From NCBI RefSeq assembly GCF_014066305.1, contig NW_023501120.1, positions 107,692-171,691 of the forward strand: DNA of 64,000 nt. The letters are read 5' to 3'. Shown one piece after another: positions 32,174-42,646 of this stretch. Origin of the DNA: Letharia columbiana (Eukaryota > Ascomycota > Lecanoromycetes > Lecanorales > Parmeliaceae). The notes below the pieces were generated by a model, which saw only the letters and a list, made by a program, of their open reading frames with translations, was not told the origin of the DNA and made no database searches. The translations under genes and the position numbers were made by a program. Each line of letters begins with the position of its first letter. The first letter of the stretch is position 1.

Positions 32174-34281
32174 CTAGTGCGCCGCAACAGCAATCTTCTG
32201 GTCAGCAGCAACGGCACCGTCAAAGTGGTACAGAGGCTCTAGTCTGGCGCCCTTCTTCATGAGAATGTAACGCTTGAACCACCATGGCAGAGCTTTGGTG
32301 AGCTGGTACTTGGCGTGGACCCGAGTGGGCACGGCGAAGACGTAATCTAATTCTTCAAGCGTGCGCTGCTTCGTCTCTGGCACGAATAGGAAGATAAGGA
32401 CCAAAGCGGTAAGATTGAGGCCGGCGTAGAAGGCGAAAGCACCGACGGGGTGGAACACCTGGAGGATACGTGGGAATGAGATGGAGAGAACGGCGGCCCA
32501 GAAGAGGCAAGTAGCGACAGCCCAGGACATGCCGACTTCACGGTGAGAGAGTGGAAAGACCTCAGCGGAGTATGTGAATGGCACGGGACCTTCACCTGGG
32601 GAGTAGAAGGCGGCGAAGAGGAAGATGAAGAAGGCGATGAGGCCAAGATGGGCCCGTTCTTGTTCTGGGATGATGAAGCACAGTCCGGCCGCAAGCAAAG
32701 TCCACGCCATGTTGGGAAAGGTGAAAAGAAGGAGAGCGCGGCGACCCCAGGTATCAATGGTCCAGACAGCGGGCCAAGCAAAGACGAAGTTGACGAGACC
32801 GAATCCGAAGGAGGCGAGTAGGGCAGTCAGGTTGTCGGCACCAGCGTTCACGAAGACAGTCGACGAGTAGAAAGCGATAATGTTGATACCGCACATCTGT
32901 TGAGCCAACATGACGGTGAAGGATGCGCCAGTTGCACGTCTGACACGGGGAATTGTGAAGAGTTCGATGAAGCGGGTGATGTAGTTGCTCTTGCCGATGA
33001 TATCAGCCTCCTCTTGAATTTGAGCGTGGATGTAGTAAAGATCACGAGCCGCCTGGAGAGGAGTGTTTCGGAGACGGCAGAGCGATCGGAAAGCGTTGGA
33101 GTAGCGGCCCTTCTTGATGTACCATCGAGGTGACTCTGGGCAGAAGTATACACCGACGAGTAGAGGAAGTGCGGGAAGCATGGCAGATCCCAACTGTAGA
33201 CGCCATGCGATGGCCCCGACGTTGTAGACTGCCAAATTGGCGCAGAAACCGAGGAAGATACCGAAAGCGGTCCACATTTGCCAACTCATGACCAATCCAC
33301 CTCGAATCGCCGCTGGACAGTTCTCCGCAGCGTAGATTGGGACTGTCGAAGCCTTGGCACCCATACCGACACCGAGGAGGAGACGAGTGACGAAGAGTTG
33401 AGGCCATGTTTGCGTGAAAGCGGAGCCGATAACGGAAAGGAAGCAGAAGATGGCAGCGAAGAAGATGGTTCCCCGACGACCGAAGAAGGCATTGAGAGGG
33501 TCAGAGGCCCAGCAGCCGCTAGGATTCCAAATCAGCTTGTGAAAACATCACTCCACCACGCCTGTAGATCGTATGCTTACATGAAAGCAGAGCCAATGTA
33601 GGGACCCGAATTTACAACACCGACAATCCAGGAATTTCTAGCGTAATCGACACCAGATACAGCGCCAGTCGCGGGGACGGTATTGGGAACATTGAAGTCG
33701 ACGGGCCACGACAGGTTGGCGCCGTTCGAACCAGTCTGATCCCAACCCTGTACAGCGGCACCAATAGAGCAAAGGATGACGGTAAAGTAAAGCGCGCCCG
33801 GTTGGCGCCATTTGTGAAGGACTTCGTTGCGAAGGGCGTCGCGTTCGACGTCGTCCAGCTCGGGAATTTGCTCGAAAGCGGGGGGATCCTGTGCCACTAA
33901 AGCACCTTTCTTCAAGAGAGGGATCATGTCTTGCATGCCCGCCTCTTGGGCAAATTGCTCGACATTGTAAAACAGAGTATCTCGAGGAATGCCAGCCAGA
34001 GGGTTCTGAATTCTGTGTGATTGAAGATCAGGCTGAGTTCAATTTGGGGAGGAGGTGGGGGTGCGTTGTTTTGAAAGCGGGGAAGGAAACTAACCTAGCA
34101 GTAACGTTGCGATTCAAGCTCACGGAGTGTTGACGAGAGCCGTGTCCACCGACATTTTTTTCTTCATATTGATCAGGGCTACTATCAAGTCAGCGTTTGA
34201 TAGCCTCATCCTGGGATCATTGGGGTGAATTTACCTTTGGTCGAGGTGCGCCAAGTCGCCCTTCTCGTTGTACTCCGCCAT
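32174..34281 (-). CDS. MFS sugar transporter (12 transmembrane helices)
   Basis: Four exons: 34281-34235, 34181-34095, 34012-33581 and 33518-32174 (636 aa). Introns of 53, 82 and 62 nt keep the frame throughout. The protein is a plasma-membrane proton-sugar or polyol symporter of the major facilitator superfamily. Family marks: [14 protein letters not shown] (after TM2), [15 protein letters not shown], the [12 protein letters not shown] signature at the central loop, [14 protein letters not shown] in TM7, the DTWGRR loop, the [11 protein letters not shown] motif before TM10 and [16 protein letters not shown] at the C-terminus. It has a long soluble N-terminus (about 120 residues, [18 protein letters not shown]) before TM1. 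That N-terminal phrase is shared by a fungal subgroup of sugar/polyol carriers (recall). Substrate not determinable. No frame breaks. Confidence 0.93.
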
Positions 34282-35820
34282 GGTGTAATGACGATCAAGC
34301 CGGTACGATTGACTTCAGAGACGACACAAAGATGTGAGGAAGGAAGAGGAAGGGAGGAAGGAAGGAAGATGGAGATGACCTTAGTGCCGATGGACTGGAG
34401 TGAAGAAAGAAAACGACGGGGAAGGGCCGGGGGCTGAGTTAGATATGTATGCAAACGGGTCGTTACGCCGGGTGACTTCTGGAATGCTTGAGCCCATTAT
34501 CGCCATAGCCATTTTACAAGACAACCTTGCCATTCACCACACCCAATGTTCTAATCGCGCAGAAGGAGTGACAGGGTCAAAGGCTAATGTTGATCTTGCA
34601 AGCATTAGGCACTTTTCGCCCAGGATTATTAAAGGGTGGTTGCATAAGCTTGTCGACAATTGGTTAGAGCAACTGTTGGCGATTGTGCCGGCAAATTCGC
34701 CGACGAAGGTCCTTTTGAACCCTTTTTTCTGGGGAAGTCAGAGTTTATTTTTGCCTGTCTCGAACACGTTGTCAACGCCCGTTGAGAGAATTGCACCGTT
34801 GCAATATAAACTCGTACGCACCGTCAAGCAAGACGCCTGAAGGTAGGTAGGTATTCTCCTGGCCCGTCTGCCTGCATGCCAAGAGATGCAGGACGCAGCT
34901 CGCAAGTGGATCTTCACTGGGAAAGGCAAGAGGGGTGCGACCTGCATGCTACCGATATTCCTACATGCAGTCCTCACTCAATCGACGCCTGGAACGAACA
35001 GATCCGGTAAAAGAGGGGAAGTTGTGAGACTTCACTCCAGCTCTCTTCTCCAATCCCCACAGTTTTATTGGGTCCCAGCGAACACTGTTCACGAGCCATG
35101 TGGCACGGAGCATTGTTTGAGTGGATCTCTTTTGAAAGGCGTGAACAATCATGTGATTTTATCAGATCCACTTGTATAGCCTAGCCTTGCCCAGCCGAAT
35201 ACCTTATTAGCCGTCACTGTTCCTCAGCCTTCTCCGCATCTCTCAACCTCGGCGTATCCGAAGCACATGACTACCTTGGGGACTGTAGCATTGTCGTCCT
35301 TACTTGAACGTTGACCGCAAGCGACCATTGTCTCACATGTTCTGTCATAATGTCTGTCATGTGTCTTAATGAAAACCGTTTCCGTGCGAAACAACACAAC
35401 ACAACACAACAAATCTCGTATCCCAACTGCCAAGTGGCAACTGGGTAAAGTGGTAGAAGTGGCTGGCGGTTGGCGCACGGGCCAAAGAGCGGCTCCAAAA
35501 TCCCCTAGCGACTAGCGAGAATAAGGTAAGTGCCCATACTGTAGGTCGAGGCCCTGAGACTGAGCGTGAAATCTGAGGAGAAAGTCTGGGGAAGGGTAAA
35601 GTCAATGATAGAAAAGGGTAAAGTACAGAAGCGTGCAGGGAATAAAGTAAAAATTAGGGGTCCTTGCTTCTACCCGCCACCAGTTCACTCCTTCTACATA
35701 CATTGACCATTCGAGACTTTAGCCTGTGACTGGAAATAGAGAAAAAGAGAAAGAAAAGAAAACATCATCGCGCTGATGAATGTACGGTCATCCTATGCAC
35801 ATCTAGTCCCAGTACTTTAT
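34282..35820. other. Gene-poor region, about 1.5 kb
   Basis: No supported gene. A pyrimidine/purine-biased stretch (GGAAGGAAGG type) lies near 34341-34372, and an (ACAAC)n repeat near 35388-35411. Short frames on both strands lack domain features. Confidence 0.45.
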
Positions 35821-35933
35821 ATCCAGAAGTGAGTTCTTTTGATAGAGTGAGGACACTAATAGATTAACCGATATTCGGCTAAATGGAAGGATTTATTGGT
35901 GTTCTCGCTCTATCAAAGAATTCACTTCTGGAT
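35821..35933. repeat. Foldback element with about 45-bp imperfect terminal inverted repeats (MITE-like)
   Basis: The 113-bp unit starts ATCCAGAAGTGA and ends with its reverse complement TCACTTCTGGAT. The left arm (35821-35865) and right arm (35889-35933) match over about 45 bases with a one-base indel and several differences that are nearly all transitions. The 20-odd-base centre is AT-rich and encodes nothing. This is the form of a non-autonomous DNA transposon remnant or foldback element. No clear target-site duplication is visible, so the class is open. No second copy was noticed in the window. Confidence 0.7.
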
Positions 35934-37009
35934 TGTACGAGTAGTGTAGCGTGTTCCCAACTTCCCATACGATTACAAGATGCGTGGAACAAGGCATTGG
36001 GCAGGAAAGGCTTTTTACATTAACGATAATCTAAACTTTCCGGCAATTCTCCACGTACTCTGACTCGCGTGGCGGTTTCACTATGCGATGAAACCGCAGT
36101 GCCTAATTAATCTAACACCTGGCTTTCTTCACTTCAATCAAGTTACCAACGCCATCTAGGACCTAACGCCATCTCATTTAAGGATCGATTGCGACAGTGC
36201 TGACCTGAATAACAGCAACGGAACGCGCCAGACGCCAGTAAGAAATAAAGTAGGTATCCTCCTCGGCAAACATTACTCTAGCCACGCTGGCCACCTAGCG
36301 ACCGCTCGTGTACTTTCAACTCGCTGCGACGACCTGATAGGGTGTAATAACACAGTAACGGTGATCACAATACGAGTAGAACTATTTTATGCAGCCATCA
36401 TTCGACACCAGGGAATATCTATGCGTGAGACCCAACCATGTGCTGTTATTCCCACCCGGTAAGCCTAAAAGGGCGCCATCCACGTATCTGGGGGTTCTAG
36501 CCGCCTTCTGGAACCTCGCTTGCATCAATTTGAGCCACGAAATAAACCCGGGCTACCTCTGTTGGTCTAAGATCCAGACACGAATATGCGGAACGTGACT
36601 TGATGGGCCTTCAAGGGCGTAGGGCGTAGGCTAACCACCCAGCGAACACCTGATCGATCCTGTCCTTTCATCATTCACGAGGCTCTTCGAGGATACATGC
36701 GCGTCCCTGGCAACGCATTTCTTTGAGAGCCTCAGCTTTAGCACGGGGGCTGACTGATCTCTCGAAACACCTCTTCCCCTACATAACCAACCATGCTTTC
36801 GCAGTCCACGTCGGTGGTGCAGAAGTCCTCGCGGTAACGACTCGCTATGCGGCAAGGTTGCTTTAGCACGGCTTATCTGATTTCAATCCGTCAATCCTGT
36901 ACTATTGCCTGCCTTATTTGATTGCTTTTGCTACGTTTCCATCCCGAGCGTGTAGATGAAGACTACAGCTTCACAATTGGCGTGTATGCGATCCATCGAA
37001 CGCCACAGA
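35934..37009. other. Gene-poor region, about 1.1 kb
   Basis: Nothing beyond short unsupported frames. It lies downstream of the copper ATPase 3' end. Confidence 0.45.
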
Positions 37010-39692
37010 CTACAGATATTTCCTCCACCGCAGCTGTAGCGGGACGAGTATCACGGGTAAAACACTCACAGCCTCTCCAAGCCCAGCATACTGAGGAGAC
37101 AAACGGATATGGATAAAGGCGCCAGCAGCAAATAATATGGCAACGACATTATAGACTGCGGCCCAAGTGAAGTTGAAGACCATCTGGCGACAAGAGTCTC
37201 GGGAGAGGTCTATAAGCACGAGAATCCCCAACAGAGAAGGTCGGATGAGGACAGCGTCCCCTGCGATCCACGCAGTACCGGGTCCACTTTTCATATGCAC
37301 GCCAACACTGGCCTGAGAAAGAGCGGCCGCGTCATTGACTCCGTCGCCACAGAAAAGAACGGTGTTATTGTCAGCTTGCATGAGCTCCTTGACGTACTGC
37401 TGCTTCTCTCGGGGCGTACACTTGGCCCTGATGACTTCATGAGAAATCCCCAGCTTGAGGGCCACCTTTTGCACTGCACCAATCTCATCGCCGCTTATGA
37501 TTGACACGGCTATGCCGCGCTCGACCAAGCTAGCAACGACAGTACTCGCTTCCTCGCGGAGAGTAGCTTCCAGTCCGAAAACGGCGACAAGCCGATCTCC
37601 TTGAGTAGCACACAAGACTGTGAGATTTTGGGAGAGAAGGGACCGTACAGGCAATTGGTCTTCTACCCCCAGCCATCGAGCATTCCCAATGCGCACAATA
37701 CGTCCGTCATACGTACCTTCAATGCCTTTACCGACTACTGGTGTGACATGAGTGACAGTAGCAGGCTCAACGCCTGCGGCTTTGAGGTGCTTGGACACCG
37801 CCAACGATACTGGATGATCTGACTGGTTCGTCAGAGCGACCACGATAGCAGCCCCCAAGTTTTGAGTCTCGGAGCAATATTCATCGCTCACTACCGATAA
37901 GCAACCTTGCGTCAGAGTGCCGGTCTTATCAAATACAACATGGGTCACGCCTCTAGCCGCCCTCATCACTTCCGCCGATCTGAAGACCACACCATGCTTT
38001 GCTCCAACCCCACTCGCAATGACGAGGACCATGGGCACAGCGAAGGCCACGGCGCATGGACAGCACACGACAAGTACCGAGATGGCATAGGGTATGGCCT
38101 TCAAGATGGCCGAACCGGCTGACTCTTCTTGTATTGTTATACCTACCGCGAACCAAACAACTAGAGTCAACATGGCAAGCGTCGCACTGGCCGGCACTAT
38201 CCACCTCGCAACCTCATCGGCCGTGTGCTGAGCTTTGGTCTTTGAATGTGTCACCTCCTCAACCATGCCCGCAATCTCGTCAATTGTGTTGCTTCCCGGT
38301 AGTCGAGTGACCCGGACCAGGACAGCATCACCAAGATTGACGGACCCTGCGATGACGGACGAACCAGCTGTTTTTTCCCATCAAGCTTGCCTCTCCAGTC
38401 AGCACGGATTCGTCGAATTCGGATACTCCAGAGACAACTGTACCGTCCGTCGCAACGGGACAGCTAGGCTTTACTCTGAACGTATCGCCAAGTTGCAGCA
38501 GACGGACATCAACATCCAATTCCTTGTCAATAGAGGAGTCGGAGATATCGACGAGAAGAGCGGACCGTGTCTGCAATGATTTTATAGAGCCGATTCTGAA
38601 CGCTCTATGGCAAGCGAAGTCACTCATCAATCGTCCCATCATTATGAAGGTTATTAGCAGGGCGCTGGTTTCGAAGTAGATGCCGGACACAAGACGAGTG
38701 CCCTTTACCTCGCATATGAAAGACGCTACGGAGAATCCATACGTAATAGACGTGCTCAAGACGACCAACAAATCGAGATCGACAACTCGGTTCACGATCA
38801 AGCTTCGAAGAGCTCTCGGATAGAAGGGCCCGGCAACGACGACCTGAACGACAGTCGCTAATGCAAGGCACACTGCCCCGTATGCAATCACGTGCTTTGG
38901 GAGCGGCGCCCATGCGAGGACCAGTATTGGGATAGTGAAGATCCAGGACAAGGCCGTGGTGAAAGCTGTTGCTCGAATTTCTGTGGGTACCTCATCATGA
39001 GATTTTGGAAGAGCTAAGCTGACCGGACCATCCAAATCTGTGTTCAAGGCCTTCAGAAGCTGTCGGGCACCTATAATTTCTGCGTCATACTTTATAGAAA
39101 AGGTATGTCTATTCACTTGCGTCACATCCTTGACCCCAACAGGCAGCATAGCATCTGCTCCAAAGGCCCCGCAAATGCCCGATACCACAACATCCAGCTC
39201 CTGCCACCCATCTCCGGTCCTCTGGCAGGCACGCCCGCTTGCACTTTTCACGGAATCGATGACATCGCGAACCGAAGACTTGGCGAGATCGAGGTCGAAT
39301 TCCGCCTGCAGAAGGATAGTGTTCATTTGCAGATTGTGCACCGCCGGCAATGACTCGAACGCTTTGGAAATCTTGCTTGTGCAGCCTGGACAGTTGGATC
39401 CTTGGAACTTGAGGATCACGTGCTCCGTGTACGCGGAACCTTCTTCGACATCGTCAAGCACATATTTCCGCAGTGTCCCTGATCTGTGAGCTGCGCGGAT
39501 GGGTCTATTTGATTCATGGCCGGTAACGTGGTGTGAATCCAACGGCTTCTCGATGATGCCGGTATGGCACGTCCCCTCGTCTTGTCTTTGTTGCTCGCTG
39601 CAGCAGTCACCTCCGGCACACGGGCTGGTTGTTGAGATGTGCGAAACATCACCATCGCTGGATCCATCTTTGCTACTGGGAAAAAGCGACAT
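37010..39692 (-). CDS. Copper-type P1B ATPase with one frameshift in an A run
   Basis: Two long frames join into one heavy-metal P-type ATPase. The N-terminal part has a Cys-rich segment (CAGGDCC), a heavy-metal-associated domain with a variant copper site SNCPGC, and the first membrane helices. The second part has the ion-pathway motif CCPCAVA, the phosphorylation site DKTGTLTQG, SDHPVSLA, ISGDEIGAV and the hinge GDGVNDAAAL. These mark a Cu(I) exporter of the P1B group, likely in the Golgi or plasma membrane. The frame breaks at 38371-38376, where six T (six A in the gene) stand where five would continue GEASLMGK into TAGSSVIAGSVN. This could be a sequencing error in a homopolymer or a recent null mutation. 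The start is uncertain: Met at 39692 (MSLFPSSKDG) is chosen, and the frame is open to 39791. Confidence 0.85.
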
Positions 39693-40674
39693 GTCTTCCA
39701 CAAACAATCGCAACCGTTTTCGCCTCTTGCTATCCTCGTCCAAGTTAATCGAAAGAAAAAAAGAAAATACGGACTTGATCTTTCTGTCCAAGAAAAGGAG
39801 ATCGTCGGTCGCGACAGAGTAGTCATCACAGGGTAGGAGGCCACTTTGATCCTATTATTCATTTCCGCAAGAGCGCCTAAAACAACGTCCAAGAAGGCTC
39901 GGATCGCCGTGGCCTGCAGGAACCCGTCATACGTCCAAGCGTCAAGTGCATTATGCACAATAGAGGCTCCAGACTGGCATTAGCCGCAATGCGCACCGAG
40001 CGTCTGACACACCGTACGTTGGATGCGTCTCTGGCACATGCATGCAGAGCGTCGCTTAGGCGGATGGACTGTATCAGTATTACGTACGAGTGCCCGGATC
40101 TGTCTCGATCTCATATGACTTGCAGGAGCCCTTCTCCGCACCTACGAGTGCATCATCGCGTCACAAAGTGAGCCGATCACGATATCAAGTATTGCATGCC
40201 CATCGACCATCTTACCGCCTACCGTCTCACCAACCTACCAAGCGACCAATCAGGAGAGCAACAGAACGGAGTTAGCGGACCAGTTCTACCAATTTCTCCC
40301 ACTATAGATACACATCTACCCACATCAACTCTTCGCCACGGCACTCGGGCTCGTGTCTCGATCAACCGCCGACCATAAGCGTCGCGAGAAAGAACAAAGG
40401 AAAGAAGAGCATCCCCAACCACACAACCAACCAACCAACCAACCACTCCCATCTCCTTCCCCGCACCCACCCCAACTCTTCCCCACCTCCCCATCCCGAT
40501 CCGTACTAACGACGCAAAGCCCCACCTCAGTGTCTACATACGTACATACATACGCCCTACGCCGTAAGTGAATAGCCAACCATCTACCAAGCAACGCCAG
40601 ATCCAGGGATTACAAACCCCGCGTTGGCATCGTACGCAGTTGTTCGCACACACGGATCAAGATCCTTGCATCCC

Positions 40675-40722
40675 GTATGTATGTATGTATGTATATATGT
40701 ATGTACGTAAATATGTATGTAG
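40675..40722. repeat. (GTAT)n microsatellite
   Basis: Imperfect run of GTAT/GTAC units, first of several tetranucleotide arrays in this region. Confidence 0.8.
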
Positions 40723-40860
40723 ACACGACCGAGTCCGGACGAACGACAGGCGACGCAAGGGCAAGGCAGGGGCGCGCATGTTCAATCGCCGGGCTTGCGG
40801 CAAACGGCCGCGATGGGTTGGCTTGGACGCTTATAGGAACGTAACGTATGTACGTATATA

Positions 40861-40955
40861 CGAACGAACGAACGAACGAACGAACGAACGAACGAACGAA
40901 CGAACGAACGAACGAACGAACGAACGAACGAACGAACGAACGAACGAACGAACGA
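40861..40955. repeat. (CGAA)23 microsatellite
   Basis: Twenty-three perfect CGAA units followed by CGA. Because the unit is four bases, each plus-strand frame reads the same Asn-Glu-Arg-Thr repeat, giving long spurious open frames. The perfection of the array suggests recent expansion. Confidence 0.95.
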
Positions 40956-41217
40956 TACTCGTGCGATATATATTCAACTCGGAAAAGAAGGGGAAGGGGA
41001 AGAAAGTCTGAGCGCTGGGAGGTGGGGCGGGGGTGCGTACGGTGTTGAGAGGGTAATACCTAGGTAGATAATGGAATTGAAAAGAGAGTGGAAGAAAGAA
41101 ATAGGGGGGGAGGGGGGGAAGGAGATGGCGAATGCGGTACCTATTGAGATGTGATGAGATTGATTCATATCTACCACGCTCATCTCAATCGCACGAACCG
41201 GTCCAGTGAACGGAATT

Positions 41218-41293
41218 CCTCTCTCCCTCTCTCTCTCTCCCTCTCCCCTCTCTCTCCCTCTCTCTCCCTCTCTCTCTCTCCCTCTCTCTCTCC
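41218..41293. repeat. CT-rich polypyrimidine tract
   Basis: About 76 bases of almost pure C and T (CTCTCCCTCTCT type) on the plus strand. Such tracts often lie in fungal promoters, but no clear gene starts next to it. Confidence 0.85.
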
Positions 41294-41502
41294 GCGCCCT
41301 CACCAGACCCGGGTACTAATCTATACACAGATCTCCCGCCGACAATTAAAACCACTCGCGACCCAAAGCACCCTATCTGCCGCTTCATTCGACACCGTGC
41401 TCCTCCTCCTACTACTGCTGCTGCATCGCTCCGCCCTCCGCTGCTGCATCGCTCCGCTCTCAGCTTCTCTCGGATCCTGGAGCCTCCGCTTTGCCGAAAC
41501 AT

Positions 41503-42123
41503 CTATCCTGCTACATCCCCATAGACGCCATCATGCCACGTATTCTCCGCTCGCTGACTCAACGCCTCCCTCCCGCAACTGCGGCGTAGGCGCAGCGGCC
41601 TTTTCCTCGCTTTGCCACTCGTCGTGTCGAGATCGCCGAGGCGTTGCTTGTCGCTCACGAAAAAGAAGTCCCGGTTACGTTGCGCCCATCTTTCTTTCTT
41701 CCTCATCGACAATCTTGGGCTGGCAGATGGAACGTTTCCAACCTTGGAGAAGACGCCCCGTTCATCGTCGCCCTCATATGCCTCATCCGGCACCAGGACG
41801 CGGTAGCTTGAGTTCGGCAGACCGTCAACCCCTGAGGACGAAGACTCTTGCTCCTGAGACGGGCAAGTGAAGCGCGCGACGCATTTGTGACAGGCGGCGT
41901 CGCCGTTGCGCCACAGCCACGTGCAGCCGGTGCAGGAAAGGTCGGCGCATGGGGATCGAGCCCGAGTGTGTGAGAGGTTGTTCTCGGTGTGGAAGCCGTC
42001 GCTGCAGAGGCGGCAGATTTGCAAACCTGAAGTCGACCGGTCGTGGTGATTGTGATCGGCTCCGGTAGAGATTGGGGGGATGCTGATGTTTGGCGAGAGC
42101 CATGTATCGTGGAAGGCGGGCAT
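41503..42123 (-). CDS. Hypothetical protein with a Cys-rich (possibly zinc-binding) middle
   Basis: Single-exon frame of 206 codons from ATG 42123. Residues about 36-85 contain regularly spaced cysteines (ICRLCSDGFHTE, CADLSCTGCTWLW, CHKCVARFTC) with a few histidines, which suggests a treble-clef or RING-like zinc site. The C-terminal half is basic and Arg/Ser-rich (KARKRPLRLRRSC). No named family is recognised. A competing frame on the same strand (from 42386) is Pro/Ser/Thr-rich and looks like a shadow. The Cys spacing supports this frame. Confidence 0.55.
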   Translation of the reverse strand: MPAFHDTWLSPNISIPPISTGADHNHHDRSTSGLQICRLCSDGFHTENNLSHTRARSPCADLSCTGCTWLWRNGDAACHKCVARFTCPSQEQESSSSGVDGLPNSSYRVLVPDEAYEGDDERGVFSKVGNVPSASPRLSMRKKERWAQRNRDFFFVSDKQRLGDLDTTSGKARKRPLRLRRSCGREALSQRAENTWHDGVYGDVAG

Positions 42124-42646
42124 GGTCGCTGCGATTGTGATTGTGGTAGTGGTGGAGATTGTGAGTGCAGCGACGGTCGAGGGCGCGATTGGTTGTCAGT
42201 GGGAGGGAGTGCCTCTGTGAGCGGCTGAAGATGGTTGGTGAGGTTGTTTAAGCATAAGGGAGACATGTAGCACGAAGAAGACAATGACAGTGTCAGCGAA
42301 ACACAAAGCAGCGGAAAAAATTCTTTGGCTTGATGGTCGATGTCAGAAAGAGAGCCGAGCAGGGATGAAAAGTCCCCGTTGTTCACAACAAAGACAGTTG
42401 TTCAGCTTCTGTGAGCACAATGTCTCAATTCATAGCACATGTCTGGGACTAATCCCATCGGGTAGAGACCTAGACCCACTGAGGCACTCCAGGATAACAA
42501 CTTCCCAACCTGTAATACTATTCGCGGTGGTAGCGGCTTTGTCGTCATGTGCCGAGTCTCTTGAATCCCTCGTACCAATCACCTAGTAAAGCCTCGAATT
42601 TACTTCTCGGCTTCTCAGACTTCGCACCTTCCACGCTCGATCACAT
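42124..42646. other. Intergenic region
   Basis: About 520 bases between two minus-strand genes; presumed 5' region of the Cys-rich hypothetical gene. Nothing else visible. Confidence 0.45.

Larger units (their letters stand above)
39693..41502. other. Gene-poor region rich in microsatellites, about 1.8 kb
   Basis: No supported gene. The right half is dominated by simple repeats listed separately, plus an (AACC)n run near 40427-40445. The frame at 39958-39416, with AWTYDGFLQATAIRAFLDVVLGALAEMNNRIKVAS-like natural composition upstream of the ATPase, may contain an extra 5' exon of that gene. Confidence 0.45.

Noticed and set aside
38328..38400. Programmed ribosomal frameshift in the copper ATPase
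   Set aside because: An A run alone is not enough; no known fungal P-type ATPase uses one, and a sequencing slip or mutation is simpler.
40568..41048. Open frames encoding a long Asn-Glu-Arg-Thr repeat
   Set aside because: Direct translation of the CGAA microsatellite; the same peptide appears in several frames, so it is not evidence of a gene.
41703..42386. 227-codon frame overlapping the Cys-rich hypothetical gene
   Set aside because: Ser/Pro/Thr-rich, and the regular Cys spacing is in the other frame on the same strand.
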